Notes: generated from the letters alone by a model not told the origin. A stretch of DNA of 44,627 nucleotides from an uncultured bacterium (GCA_903951405.1 CAJBBV010000169.1:1-44627), one strand, 5' to 3'. Counted from the first letter of the stretch, positions 25,491 to 33,942 are shown. Numbers and translations: made by a program.

Positions 25491-26130
25491 CCGGTTTATT
25501 TTTTGGCTTTAGTGTTTTGATGCCGGGCGTTTTTGAAATTTCTTCAAAGGTTGCTTGTATTTTTCTGAAATTATGGATGCCTTGTTTTTTAATTAAGCTA
25601 CCAACAAATGATATGTCGTTTGTGTTTCCGTAGAGATAAATGTTCTCATGTTCTTCAATTTCGGCAATAGTACCTACATCAGAGAACTCCTCTAGTGGAA
25701 TATTTTCAGCGTCCTCAATGTGGCTTTTCTCAAACTCGTCTTCTGTTCTGAGATCGATTATGCGTGCTTTTTCATCAAAAGGTAAGTCCATAGCAAGTTC
25801 ATCAGGTTCAATGGAGATGATTAGATCTAGTAGTCCTAATGAAGAGAGTTCATGGATATCTTCAAAAGCGTCAGCTAGTTTCACGTTTTCGTAGCCAAGT
25901 TTGTTGAACAATTCAATTAGCCTTGCATGTTCTGATGTTGCAAGGAGGATTATGTCTTGTTCTGGAGTGAGTTTGAGTAGTCGGACGTATCGTGCGATTT
26001 GATTTCCTATGTGGATTGAGCCAGTTATGAATGCCTCGTCAAATTCCTCTGGGGATCTGCAATCAAGGATAATTGCTTTTGTGTCTGCAGAAAGTTGATT
26101 GTGGAGATCTGAGAGAGAGATTTTGGTCAT
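25477..26130 (-). CDS. Tandem rhodanese-like protein lacking both catalytic cysteines
   Basis: This 217-residue cytoplasmic protein contains two rhodanese folds. The first (about 5-95) shows AIILDCRSPEEF...ITGSIHIG. The second (about 108-200) shows ARIIDLRTEDEF...HIEDAENIPL. The active-site loops, where Cys is expected after the central strand, read LLATSEHA (62-69) and LYGNTNDIS (166-174). Neither has Cys, and the only Cys (residue 24) is in the strand-loop of the CRSPEEF motif. Sulfurtransfer is therefore unlikely; a binding or regulatory role is more plausible. It starts 8 bp after the ArsR stop and is clearly operonic with it. Confidence 0.85.
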   Translation of the reverse strand: MTKISLSDLHNQLSADTKAIILDCRSPEEFDEAFITGSIHIGNQIARYVRLLKLTPEQDIILLATSEHARLIELFNKLGYENVKLADAFEDIHELSSLGLLDLIISIEPDELAMDLPFDEKARIIDLRTEDEFEKSHIEDAENIPLEEFSDVGTIAEIEEHENIYLYGNTNDISFVGSLIKKQGIHNFRKIQATFEEISKTPGIKTLKPKNKPAKED

Positions 26131-26138
26131 CGCTGAAA

Positions 26139-26504
26139 TTATTTCAGCAAATCTACAACCATCTGATTAATCATTTCAAGCCTAGCTTGATTCAATTTGT
26201 AGTACATGAATTTACCTTCTCTTTCCGTTAATAAAAGACCAGCCCGGCGAAGTATTGCAAGGTGTTGACTAGCAACTGATTGATCGAGTCTGAGCTCAAC
26301 GAATATCTCGGTTACAGATACTTTCCCTTGTTTATCAATCAAACGTATTATTTGCTGCCTTAATTTATGGTTAAGTGCACGAAAAATAAGGTTTACTTTT
26401 TTTATACTTAAAAAATCAAGGGAAGTTGTAGCGGGATCCAATAGGTTGGTTTTAGGGTGCACTTTTTCCTGAGCATCTGGAGACTCTCTTAAAAATTCTG
26501 ACAT
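26139..26504 (-). CDS. ArsR/SmtB-family winged-helix regulator without cysteine
   Basis: This 121-residue regulator has the ArsR winged helix at about 40-110. Helix-turn-helix: VTEIFVELRLDQSVASQHLAILRRAGLL. Wing: TEREGKFMYYKLN. It contains no Cys at all, so neither the ELCVCDL metal site of ArsR nor the dithiol/persulfide switch of BigR/SqrR types is possible. A His/Asp-based site, protein partner or another signal must act. It precedes the rhodanese gene by 8 bp and probably represses its own operon through a palindrome at 26534-26546. Confidence 0.9.
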   Translation of the reverse strand: MSEFLRESPDAQEKVHPKTNLLDPATTSLDFLSIKKVNLIFRALNHKLRQQIIRLIDKQGKVSVTEIFVELRLDQSVASQHLAILRRAGLLLTEREGKFMYYKLNQARLEMINQMVVDLLK

Positions 26505-26533
26505 GGTTGGTGTTTTGGTTAGGTGTTTAGCAA

Positions 26534-26546
26534 CACTAATATAGTG
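26534..26546 (-). promoter_or_regulatory. Candidate operator/promoter of the ArsR-rhodanese operon
   Basis: CACTA-ATA-TAGTG (26534-26546) is a perfect 5-bp inverted repeat about 30 bp before the arsR ATG. On the minus strand TAGTGTTG (26538 down to 26531) overlaps it and differs from the -7 consensus TAnnTTTG by one base. An operator overlapping the promoter is the usual ArsR arrangement, but the repeat is short and could be chance. Confidence 0.3.
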
Positions 26547-26626
26547 AATTAATGATTTTCAACCATTTTTTAGCCTTTTTTTGGATACCTACTAAGTGAT
26601 GCTTTACGTGAATGAACAGCGGTATC

Positions 26627-27298
26627 TTACTTTTTTTGGGTGGAGTAGAAGTCTTTCACGTAAAAGGGTTCGCTGTAGGCTAGGTCTGCAAATTCATTTC
26701 TGGTGAAATAGGTTAAAGCAAGTTTAGCCAAATGATGGGCGTTGTAGGTTGAGGGGGGGAATACAGCTCGTGGATGTTTGCACGTACTTTTCCATTTTAT
26801 AGAGCCATCTCCTACGAAAGCAACTGCATTGTTATTTAATTCCCTTTCAAAGCTATTTTCAGATAGGTTTAGTGCGGCTGGTGCTGAAATCATATTTCCT
26901 TTATGGTCAAAAATTGCAGTGAATACCTCATCTCTTCGTGCATCTATCATGGGTGCTACTAGAGTAGCTTCTTCGCCGAGATGCGCTTCTGCCATCCATG
27001 TCAATGTATTGATGCAGATCAAGGGGATATTAAGTGCATAGCAAATGCCTTTTGCAGCCGATAATCCAACCCGTAAGCCAGTATAGGAGCCGGGTCCATT
27101 GATTACAGCAATGGCAGCCAGTTTATTCAGTGGTACTCCAGCCTTAATACAAAGGGTTTGTATCGCTGGTTGAATGAAAGCGGCATGGTCATGTTGATCC
27201 GGATTGTTTGATTCAAATAATAACACGCCATTTTTAGCAATTCCTATGCTGGCTGTGCTGAACGCTGTATTAATTTGAAGTATATATATTTCTTTCAT
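26627..27298 (-). CDS. tsaB: tRNA threonylcarbamoyladenosine complex subunit TsaB
   Basis: This 223-residue protein is the TsaD partner needed for t6A37 modification of ANN-decoding tRNAs. It has the ASKHA-type N-terminus (YILQINTAFSTASIGIAKNG), H-D-H-A-A-F-I-Q-P, the conserved NGPGSYTGLRVGLSAAKG stretch (about 68-85) and MIDARRDEVF (118-127). The variable C-terminal half is normal in length. TsaB lacks the metal-binding His of TsaD, as here. It is divergent from ridA. Confidence 0.94.
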   Translation of the reverse strand: MKEIYILQINTAFSTASIGIAKNGVLLFESNNPDQHDHAAFIQPAIQTLCIKAGVPLNKLAAIAVINGPGSYTGLRVGLSAAKGICYALNIPLICINTLTWMAEAHLGEEATLVAPMIDARRDEVFTAIFDHKGNMISAPAALNLSENSFERELNNNAVAFVGDGSIKWKSTCKHPRAVFPPSTYNAHHLAKLALTYFTRNEFADLAYSEPFYVKDFYSTQKK

Positions 27299-27421
27299 TG
27301 TATTTGATCCAATACTAAATATGGGGTCTACGATAAAAGCATTGGCTTATAAATATAGATATTGCAAAAATAGGTTTAGATAAAGCAATTATCTTCGTGA
27401 GGTAACAAACAAATTTATATT

Positions 27422-27805
27422 ATGTCAAAGCAGATTGTGAATACCTCATTAGCTCCTGCCCCTATTGGGCCATATAATCAGTCCGTTAAGGCGGGAGGAT
27501 TTTTATTTATTTCAGGCCAGGTGGCTATCAATCCGTTAAGTGGTAATGTTGAAGCTACTAGCATTGAAGAGGAGACCCACCAGGTGATGAAAAACCTATC
27601 AGCCATATTAACTGAGGCGAAAATTGATTTTTCTGCAGCGGTAAAAACCACCATTTTTTTAACTGATATGTCGCTGTTTGCTCAGGTGAATGAGATCTAT
27701 GCATCGTATTTAACAGGAGATTTCCCAGCTAGGGAAACGGTTGCGGTGAAAGGCTTGCCCAAAGGGGTTAATGTAGAAATAAGCATGATTGCAGTAGCTC
27801 CATAG
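27422..27805 (+). CDS. ridA: RidA/YjgF-family enamine/imine deaminase
   Basis: This 127-residue protein matches the trimeric RidA family, which hydrolyses reactive 2-aminoacrylate and other imines from PLP enzymes. The N-terminal pocket segment is APAPIGPYNQSVKAGGFLFISGQ, read at residues 11-33. The C-terminal signature is ARETVAVKGLPKGVNVEISMIAV, with the substrate-binding Arg at about residue 101 and the Glu near the end. Length is typical. Its neighbours are unrelated housekeeping genes. Confidence 0.94.
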   Translation: MSKQIVNTSLAPAPIGPYNQSVKAGGFLFISGQVAINPLSGNVEATSIEEETHQVMKNLSAILTEAKIDFSAAVKTTIFLTDMSLFAQVNEIYASYLTGDFPARETVAVKGLPKGVNVEISMIAVAP

Positions 27806-27865
27806 GCTACAGTATTTTTCTTGCCGAATTCAACTATTTCCTTTTTTCCTATATTTGTTTTGATA

Positions 27866-28432
27866 ATGAAAAAAGGTATTGCCATTATATTATTAGGGCT
27901 TCAGTTATTTAACATGGGGGGCTATCAACTTTTATTCAAGCATTATGAAGAAAAGTCGAGTAGTCATTTCATTGAAAAGCTCGATAATCATGCATACAAT
28001 GAGACTGAATTAATTGAAATAAAAGTCCCAATTAGCCTCCCTTATCAATCAAACTGGGATAGTTACCAACGGTATGATGGTGAGGTAGTTATAAATGGAG
28101 TTCATTTTAATTATGTAAAGCGTAAATTAGTAAATGACTCTATGTCATTCCTTTGTATCCCCAATAAGGATAAAATGGAAGTTATTGATGCTGGTAATGT
28201 TTTTTATGCTCTTGTCAATGATCTTCAAGGACGTCAGGAGAAGCAAGAAGTTCCTTCGCCGCTTGCTAAGTTGTCAAAGATATTTTTTACTGAGTATCCT
28301 TCTGAACAAGATTTTCAGTCCATTCATTCCGCGTACAATTATGAAATAAATAGTTGCGAGCATCCTGCTGCATCTTTACTTCACCGTTCTGCTGAAGTTC
28401 CTGAACGCCCACCATATCTGTTATTTGCGTAA
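27866..28432 (+). CDS. Small exported or membrane-anchored protein, unknown function
   Basis: I do not recognise this 188-residue protein. From the ATG at 27866 it begins MKKGIAIILLGLQLFNMGGYQLLF, a signal peptide or anchor. A mixed charged/aromatic domain follows (SLPYQSNWDSYQRYDGEVVINGVHFNY), with LVNDLQGRQEK in the middle. The tail is poor in regular structure and carries SCEHPAASLLHR and ERPPYLLFA. Two Cys and several His in the C-terminal half could bind a metal, but there is no known motif. An upstream in-frame TTG (27821) was rejected. TATATTTG at 27850-27857 matches the -7 box but would give an almost leaderless mRNA. It precedes a barrel gene by 137 bp. Confidence 0.7.
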   Translation: MKKGIAIILLGLQLFNMGGYQLLFKHYEEKSSSHFIEKLDNHAYNETELIEIKVPISLPYQSNWDSYQRYDGEVVINGVHFNYVKRKLVNDSMSFLCIPNKDKMEVIDAGNVFYALVNDLQGRQEKQEVPSPLAKLSKIFFTEYPSEQDFQSIHSAYNYEINSCEHPAASLLHRSAEVPERPPYLLFA

Positions 28433-28569
28433 TTCATAGTATTCCCGTTTACTATTATCTAGTAATAAATTGCATTTTACTTTCCTTGAAAGTTCATGCA
28501 ACGAAGCCTGGAATATCACACTTTAGGTCAGAACTAAATTTTATTGGTAAGTATAATATTTTAAATTTC

Positions 28570-29673
28570 ATGCACATGAGAATATATATCATTGTATCTA
28601 TAATGGTTATATCTACTTTCTTTCAGTTAAATGCATCTGCTCAGGGATGTGTGGCGATTCGTGGTATTGGAGGAGTTTCATGCCTTAACCCACATGAGGC
28701 TGCAGATTCTTCATCATGGTCACTTACAGTGAACACACGATATTTTAAATCGTACAAGCATTTTGTTGGAATAGTTGAACAAAAGGAGCGTGTGGAGAAT
28801 GAAACTGAGGTAATCAATCATAATTTTAGCACTGACTTATTCTTACAAAAAAATCTAAGCAAACGGTTTTCTTTTGGTGTCAATTTGCCTATTATAAGTA
28901 ATGCTCGTTCTTCGTTGTATGAACATGGTGGAAATGCAGTAGGTTCTTCTGCAAGGCACTCTACTCATTCTTTTGGATTGGGAGATGTTAGATTAGCTAC
29001 TTATTATTGGTTGAGAGATCCGGGCAATATGCCTAGGTGGAATGCACAAGTTGGATTAGGCCTTAAGCTCCCTACAGGAGATTATCAATATCAAGATTAT
29101 TTCATAAAAAATGATACTACTAAAGTACTTGGACCGGTTGATCAGTCCATTCAATTGGGAGATGGTGGTACAGCAATTACCCTTGAGTTCAGTACATTTT
29201 ATGCATTTTCTCAGAAATTGTCAGCCTACGGAGGATTCTTTTATCTTTCTAATCCGAGGGAACAAAATGGCGTAACAACTGGAAGGGGTAGTGCGGTGAC
29301 TCCAGCTAGCATTACATATGGCAGTAATGTAATGAGTGTGCCAGATCAATACATGTATCGATTTGGGCTAAGTTATATGACAAAGCATATGAGTGCTAAT
29401 TTAGGTTTGCGTAAGGAGGGGTTACCTTCTCAAGACCTGATTGGCGGAAGCAATGGATTTAGGCGTCCTGGATATGTCCTTTCTGTAGAGCCAGGTATTA
29501 GTTTGACTCAAAAAAAGATCACTTATTTCGTAAATCTACCGGTTGCTATACAACGTAACAGAACACAAAGTGTTCCTGATAAAATAAGATCTCAAAAGAC
29601 AAATACCTACTATCGTGGGGATGCTGCATTTGCAGATTATTTGGTTAATGTTGGCGCTGTATTGAAATTCTGA
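28570..29673 (+). CDS. Outer-membrane beta-barrel protein of unknown function
   Basis: From the ATG at 28570 (or 28576) the product is about 367 residues. A signal peptide ends near LNASAQ, followed by a compact mature N-terminus GCVAIRGIGGVSC with two Cys 11 residues apart. The remainder alternates amphipathic strands (NTRYFKSYKHFVG, GVNLPIISNA, GLGLKLPTGDYQ, GGFFYLSNPREQ, LGLRKEGLPSQDL) and ends in a terminal strand with Phe (VNVGAVLKF), as in 12- to 16-stranded porin-like barrels. It resembles the generic outer-membrane transporter class, but no substrate can be assigned. A strong terminator follows, so it ends its transcription unit. Confidence 0.78.
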   Translation: MHMRIYIIVSIMVISTFFQLNASAQGCVAIRGIGGVSCLNPHEAADSSSWSLTVNTRYFKSYKHFVGIVEQKERVENETEVINHNFSTDLFLQKNLSKRFSFGVNLPIISNARSSLYEHGGNAVGSSARHSTHSFGLGDVRLATYYWLRDPGNMPRWNAQVGLGLKLPTGDYQYQDYFIKNDTTKVLGPVDQSIQLGDGGTAITLEFSTFYAFSQKLSAYGGFFYLSNPREQNGVTTGRGSAVTPASITYGSNVMSVPDQYMYRFGLSYMTKHMSANLGLRKEGLPSQDLIGGSNGFRRPGYVLSVEPGISLTQKKITYFVNLPVAIQRNRTQSVPDKIRSQKTNTYYRGDAAFADYLVNVGAVLKF

Positions 29674-29692
29674 TAGCTCAGAATATTTTTTG

Positions 29693-29732
29693 AAGAGGGG
29701 GGAGTCTGCAGCAGACTCCCCCCTCTTTTTTT
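29693..29732 (+). terminator. Strong intrinsic terminator after the barrel gene
   Basis: The arms at 29693-29709 (AAGAGGGGGGAGTCTGC) and 29711-29727 (GCAGACTCCCCCCTCTT) are fully complementary, followed by a run of T to about 29732. The hairpin begins 20 bp after the stop at 29673, separating this unit from the downstream aldehyde dehydrogenase gene. Confidence 0.93.
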
Positions 29733-29797
29733 CAGGATATAAATGAACTATCTTTCCTATATATTGTTCGTTTATTACATGACTTAAGTGAATTCAT

Positions 29798-31201
29798 ATG
29801 CAAAGCTCTTTAGGTACTCATCTCGATCTTGTTCAACTTTGCCAACATCAAAAACAGTATTTTGATGAGGGCAAAACACGATCATTGTCATTTAGGATTG
29901 GACAGTTAAAGAAATTAAGGACCATTATTCTAGCTAATGAACAAGAAATTGAAAATGCCTTATTTAATGATTTGCATAAATCTTCATTCGAGGCATTTGG
30001 TTCCGAGGTTGGGCAAGTGTTGAAGGAGATTGATTTTGCTATTTCAAAGTTAAAAAAATGGAGTGCTCCACAATCAGTTTCAACACCGCTTATGTTTTTC
30101 CCTTCCTCCAGTAAAATCTATCGAGATCCACTTGGAACTGTATTGATAATTGGGCCATGGAATTACCCATTTTTATTATTGTTTGCTCCCTTGATTAGTG
30201 CCATTGCAGGAGGGAATACTATTATTTTAAAACCATCTGAAGAGGCGTCTCATTCAGCAGCGTTGATTGAAAATATTATTTTAACCAATTTTGCTGCTAA
30301 CTATATTTCAGTTGTTCAAGGTGTTGGAGCAGAAGTTATTCCATCACTTCTTGAAGGATTTAGATTTGATCATATATTTTTTACGGGTAGCACATCCGTT
30401 GGACAAAAAATAATGGAACTGGCAGCTAAAACACTAACTCCTGTCACCCTTGAACTTGGCGGTAAAAGTCCCTGCATTATTGATGCATCTGCAAACCTTG
30501 ACTATACTGCAAAAAAAATAGCATGGAGTAAAATTATGAACGCTGGCCAAACCTGTGTCGCTCCTGATTATGTATTAGTTCATAATAGCATAAAAGATGT
30601 GTTGATTGAAAAATTGAAATTTAATTTCAAGAATATGCTAGGCAGTGACCCCTCGAAAAGTCCTGATTATGGAAGGATTATCAACACAAAACGATTCCAT
30701 AAATTGATTTCTTTTTTGAAGGAGGGCGAGATTGTTTCTGGAGGTCGACATAGTGAACAGGATTTATACATTGAGCCTACCATACTAGATCAAGTATCTA
30801 TACAAGATCATGTGATGACTGAAGAGATTTTTGGTCCAATTTTACCAATACTTACCTATGAAAATAGGGATGAAGTAGTAGGCTGGGTTGAAAAAAATCC
30901 ATTTCCATTGTCATTGTACATATACGCTGATGACAAGGAAGTATCTGATTTTTATATTTCAAGACTTCGTTTTGGAGGGTGTTGCATCAATAATGGATTA
31001 ATTCATTTGGGGAATCCTAATCTTCCTTTTGGTGGTGTTGGTCCAAGTGGAACTGGCCAGTACCATGGAAAGTATGGGTTTGAGAATTTTACTCGCCCCA
31101 AAGCTGTAATGCATTCAAAATCTTGGTTTGATGTGCCTATATGGTACGCTCCATTTGGGAATAAGGTGAAATTATTAAAAACTATCTTTAAAATTACGTG
31201 A
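29798..31201 (+). CDS. Class 3 aldehyde dehydrogenase
   Basis: This 467-residue NAD(P)-dependent enzyme oxidises aldehydes to acids. Seen are the cofactor region IGPWNYPFLL, GNTIILKPSE, FFTGSTSVG, the catalytic Glu in TLELGGKSPCIID and the catalytic Cys in NAGQTCVAPDYVL. Late motifs EEIFGPILPIL and LPFGGVGPSGTGQYHGKYGF fit the ALDH3 (fatty/aromatic aldehyde) family. The length is that of the shorter ALDH3 group. The C-terminus is hydrophobic-basic and may sit near the membrane. It is followed 1 bp later by a glutathione peroxidase gene, suggesting joint defence against lipid-derived aldehydes and peroxides. Confidence 0.93.
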   Translation: MQSSLGTHLDLVQLCQHQKQYFDEGKTRSLSFRIGQLKKLRTIILANEQEIENALFNDLHKSSFEAFGSEVGQVLKEIDFAISKLKKWSAPQSVSTPLMFFPSSSKIYRDPLGTVLIIGPWNYPFLLLFAPLISAIAGGNTIILKPSEEASHSAALIENIILTNFAANYISVVQGVGAEVIPSLLEGFRFDHIFFTGSTSVGQKIMELAAKTLTPVTLELGGKSPCIIDASANLDYTAKKIAWSKIMNAGQTCVAPDYVLVHNSIKDVLIEKLKFNFKNMLGSDPSKSPDYGRIINTKRFHKLISFLKEGEIVSGGRHSEQDLYIEPTILDQVSIQDHVMTEEIFGPILPILTYENRDEVVGWVEKNPFPLSLYIYADDKEVSDFYISRLRFGGCCINNGLIHLGNPNLPFGGVGPSGTGQYHGKYGFENFTRPKAVMHSKSWFDVPIWYAPFGNKVKLLKTIFKIT

Positions 31202-31202
31202 T

Positions 31203-31904
31203 ATGCGCAAGCGATTAAATACTATTTATATAATTGTTTTAGCCGGTTTAGTGATGATCATATATGCATGCGCATGTTCAACTTCTTCAAAAACACAAAC
31301 TAGAAATATGAGTACAAGGCAAACCATGCTCAAAGCATTTTATCCTGTATTAACTAAGGTTACTCGTTTTTTTGGAGTGAACAACCGAAAAATCATTTCA
31401 ACTACAGCAGAACAACCACATACTTCAATTTATGAAATTCCTATTGTGCTCAACAGCGGGGATACTATTACGCTTAGCCAGTGGAGGGGAAAGAAGATTT
31501 TAATAGTTAACACAGCTAGTGATTGTGGTTATACTGGACAATATGAAGAGCTCCAATCCTTGTATGATCAGCAGAAGGGGAAAATTATGATAATTGGCTT
31601 TCCTGCAAATGATTTTAAAAAGCAAGAAAAAGCAACAGATCAAGACATAGCTGCTTTTTGTAAAAAGAACTATGGTGTTTCTTTTCCAATTGCTATGAAG
31701 GCTTCTGTGATTAAAGGAAGTGATCAACATCCTCTTTATAAATGGCTTTCAACGGCCGATCAAAATGGGTGGAATACAGAGGCTCCTGCATGGAATTTTT
31801 CAAAGTATATCATTGATGAGCAAGGAAAACTTTCCAGTTATTTTGATCCAGGTGTGAGTCCAGTTGGAGACGATATTCTAAATGAGTTAACTAAATCGTT
31901 ATAA
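31203..31904 (+). CDS. Glutathione peroxidase-family thiol peroxidase, predicted lipoprotein
   Basis: This 233-residue protein has a long N-terminal region with a lipoprotein signal (IYAC, Cys23) and a spacer before the catalytic fold at about 75-233. The peroxidatic Cys108 lies in NTASDCGYT. Cys153 in AFCKKNYGVSFP sits where two-Cys (thioredoxin-dependent) family members keep the resolving Cys. Trp197-Asn198 (WNF) complete the tetrad, while the usual Gln is replaced by Asp in GFPANDF. It is not a selenoprotein, having no in-frame UGA at the active site. The anchor places it at the outer face of the inner membrane or the inner face of the outer membrane, so it likely detoxifies lipid peroxides. 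Confidence 0.88.
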   Translation: MRKRLNTIYIIVLAGLVMIIYACACSTSSKTQTRNMSTRQTMLKAFYPVLTKVTRFFGVNNRKIISTTAEQPHTSIYEIPIVLNSGDTITLSQWRGKKILIVNTASDCGYTGQYEELQSLYDQQKGKIMIIGFPANDFKKQEKATDQDIAAFCKKNYGVSFPIAMKASVIKGSDQHPLYKWLSTADQNGWNTEAPAWNFSKYIIDEQGKLSSYFDPGVSPVGDDILNELTKSL

Positions 31905-31913
31905 TAGATTGTT

Positions 31914-32465
31914 ATGAGTCAGAATCATGAGGAGCTAATTGTTCTGGTGGATGAGCACGACAATGAAGTTGGGGTGATGGAGAAGATGGAAGTGCATCGC
32001 AGGGCATTGTTACATAGAGCATTTAGTGTATTTATTTTTAATTCCCAGGGAGAGATGATGTTACAAAGAAGGGCATTGGGTAAATACCATAGTGGTGGAT
32101 TATGGACCAATACATGTTGTAGCCATCCATATTCAACTGAAACAATTATAGATGCAGCTCAGAGAAGGCTTTTTCAGGAGATGGGCTTTAAAACTGAAGT
32201 GAAACCTATTTTTCATTTTATTTATAAGGCTGCTTTGGATAATGAATTAACTGAATATGAATTTGACCATGTGCTCTTAGGTTACTATGACGGATTTGTG
32301 GAGATTAATCCATTGGAGGTAGGAGATTATTGTTTTCGAACTGTAGAGGATATAAGTAATGATTTAAAAAATCACCCCCAAAAATATACTGCTTGGTTTC
32401 ATATTGCATTTCCAATGCTCCTCGATTTTCTGGCAAAGGAAAATAGATTAAGCAATGCAGGGTAA
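31914..32465 (+). CDS. idi: Type I isopentenyl-diphosphate delta-isomerase
   Basis: This 183-residue Nudix-fold enzyme interconverts IPP and DMAPP, feeding isoprenoid synthesis. The catalytic Cys is in NTCCSHP (residue about 66). The Nudix-like helix is AAQRRLFQEMGF. Others: MMLQRRALGKYHSGGLW and YEFDHVLLGYYDG. The length is typical. It starts 9 bp after the peroxidase gene and overlaps the carotenoid desaturase by 11 bp, so it likely raises precursor supply for the carotenoid genes. Confidence 0.95.
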   Translation: MSQNHEELIVLVDEHDNEVGVMEKMEVHRRALLHRAFSVFIFNSQGEMMLQRRALGKYHSGGLWTNTCCSHPYSTETIIDAAQRRLFQEMGFKTEVKPIFHFIYKAALDNELTEYEFDHVLLGYYDGFVEINPLEVGDYCFRTVEDISNDLKNHPQKYTAWFHIAFPMLLDFLAKENRLSNAG

Positions 32466-33942
32466 AAAAGTCATCATAATTGGTGCTGGTATTGCTGGCA
32501 TTGCAACGTCAATACGATTGGCTGTGATGGGATATGATGTGGAAGTTTTTGAGAAAAATGACGTTGCAGGAGGAAAGATGTATTTAATTGAAAAAGGAGG
32601 GTTTACGTTTGATGCTGGGCCGTCACTATTTACTCAGCCAATTAATATTGAGGAACTCTTTGCTTTTGCTAACGAACCTATTGATGAATATTTCCAATAC
32701 TCAAAAGTTGACATCGCGTGTAAGTATCATTTTGAAAATGGCAAACGAATTAATGCATTTACACAGCCTGCGGATTTCGCATCTGAAATGAATGAAAAGA
32801 CTGGAGAGCCTGTTCATAATATAATTCGGTATTTAAAAAATGCAGAGCGTGTTTATGAAAAAGTAGGAAGTATTTTTTTGAATTTCTCTCTACATCGTTT
32901 TTCTACTTGGTTTCATCCTAGGGTTTTGATAGCACTGAAGACTATTAAACTCTCCTATTTATTCAATACGTTAGATAAGTTCAATCGAAAGCGGTTTGCC
33001 ACTCCTGAAGCTGTACAAATTTTCAATCGGTTTGCTACGTACAATGGGAGTAATCCATATAAGGCTCCAGGTATGTTAAGCTTAATACCACATCTAGAAC
33101 AAAACGAAGGAACATTTTATCCTATCGGAGGAATGATATCTATTCCTGATGCATTAACGAAACTTGCGCAACATAAAGGGGTGAAGTTTAATCTCGGAAA
33201 AGGGGTTGATAAAATCATACTAGAAGCGAGCTCCGTAAAAGGGGTGTTGTCGAAAGGAGAATTTAATCACGCCGACATTGTGGTAAGTAATGTTGATGCC
33301 TATTATACGTATAAAAATCTTATTGAAGATAATCGGAAAGCGAATAAAGTGTTGAGGCATGAACGAAGTAGTAGCGCATTGATTTTTTATTGGGGGATGA
33401 ATAAGACATTTCCTGACTTGCACTTGCATAATATATTTTTTAGTGAAGAGTATGGAGAAGAGTTTAAGCATCTCTTTGAGTTAAAGCGTTTTTATGTTGA
33501 CCCCACTATATACATTAACATTACTTCTAAAATGGAATCTATACATGCTCCTGAAGGAAAGGAAAATTGGTTTGTGATGGTGAATGCTCCTGCCGCTGAA
33601 GTTGATGATTGGGGAGGCCAGATTGAGCAGGTAAGGGCATCCATACTTAAAAAGTTAAATAGAATGTTAGGTGTTGAGTTGGATGGCTTAATTGAGACTG
33701 AGGAAGTGCTTACTCCCTCAGGTATCCAACTAAGAACTGATTCATTCCAGGGCTCATTGTATGGAACAAGTTCAAATTCAATTTGGTCAGCTTTTTTGAG
33801 GCATGCTAATTTTTCATCTCATATTCAAGGACTTTATTTTGCAGGTGGAAGCGTTCATCCGGGAGGAGGCATCCCACTTTGTTTAAAGGGAGCGAAAATA
33901 GTGGCAGAGTTAATCGGCAAAACAGATGTTGGTCAAGGATAA
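32455..33942 (+). CDS. crtD: Carotenoid desaturase of the phytoene-desaturase family, CrtD-like
   Basis: This 495-residue FAD enzyme has the dinucleotide motif VIIIGAGIAGIATSIRL (about 5-21), EVFEKNDVAGGKM and the FDAGPSLFTQP segment. The C-terminal FAD/substrate signature is GLYFAGGSVHPGGGIPLCLKGA. The family covers CrtI (phytoene), CrtN and CrtD (hydroxycarotenoid 3,4-desaturase). Placement directly before cruF favours CrtD, since hydration at C-1' and desaturation at C-3',4' act together in saproxanthin/myxol-type pigment pathways. CrtI cannot be excluded by sequence inspection. It overlaps idi by 11 bp. Confidence 0.8.
   Translation: MQGKKVIIIGAGIAGIATSIRLAVMGYDVEVFEKNDVAGGKMYLIEKGGFTFDAGPSLFTQPINIEELFAFANEPIDEYFQYSKVDIACKYHFENGKRINAFTQPADFASEMNEKTGEPVHNIIRYLKNAERVYEKVGSIFLNFSLHRFSTWFHPRVLIALKTIKLSYLFNTLDKFNRKRFATPEAVQIFNRFATYNGSNPYKAPGMLSLIPHLEQNEGTFYPIGGMISIPDALTKLAQHKGVKFNLGKGVDKIILEASSVKGVLSKGEFNHADIVVSNVDAYYTYKNLIEDNRKANKVLRHERSSSALIFYWGMNKTFPDLHLHNIFFSEEYGEEFKHLFELKRFYVDPTIYINITSKMESIHAPEGKENWFVMVNAPAAEVDDWGGQIEQVRASILKKLNRMLGVELDGLIETEEVLTPSGIQLRTDSFQGSLYGTSSNSIWSAFLRHANFSSHIQGLYFAGGSVHPGGGIPLCLKGAKIVAELIGKTDVGQG

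Noticed and set aside
26139-26504. Metal-sensing or BigR/SqrR-type persulfide-sensing ArsR
   Set aside because: The protein has no Cys, so neither known Cys-based site can form.
26584-26626. GATACC/GGTATC repeat after tsaB
   Set aside because: Six-bp stem with a 31-nt loop and an A-run rather than U-run in the relevant direction; probably chance.
27850-27857. TATATTTG as a promoter -7 box for the 188-residue protein gene
   Set aside because: The match is exact, but no -33 element is at the right spacing and the start site would leave almost no leader; kept only as a note in the gene entry.
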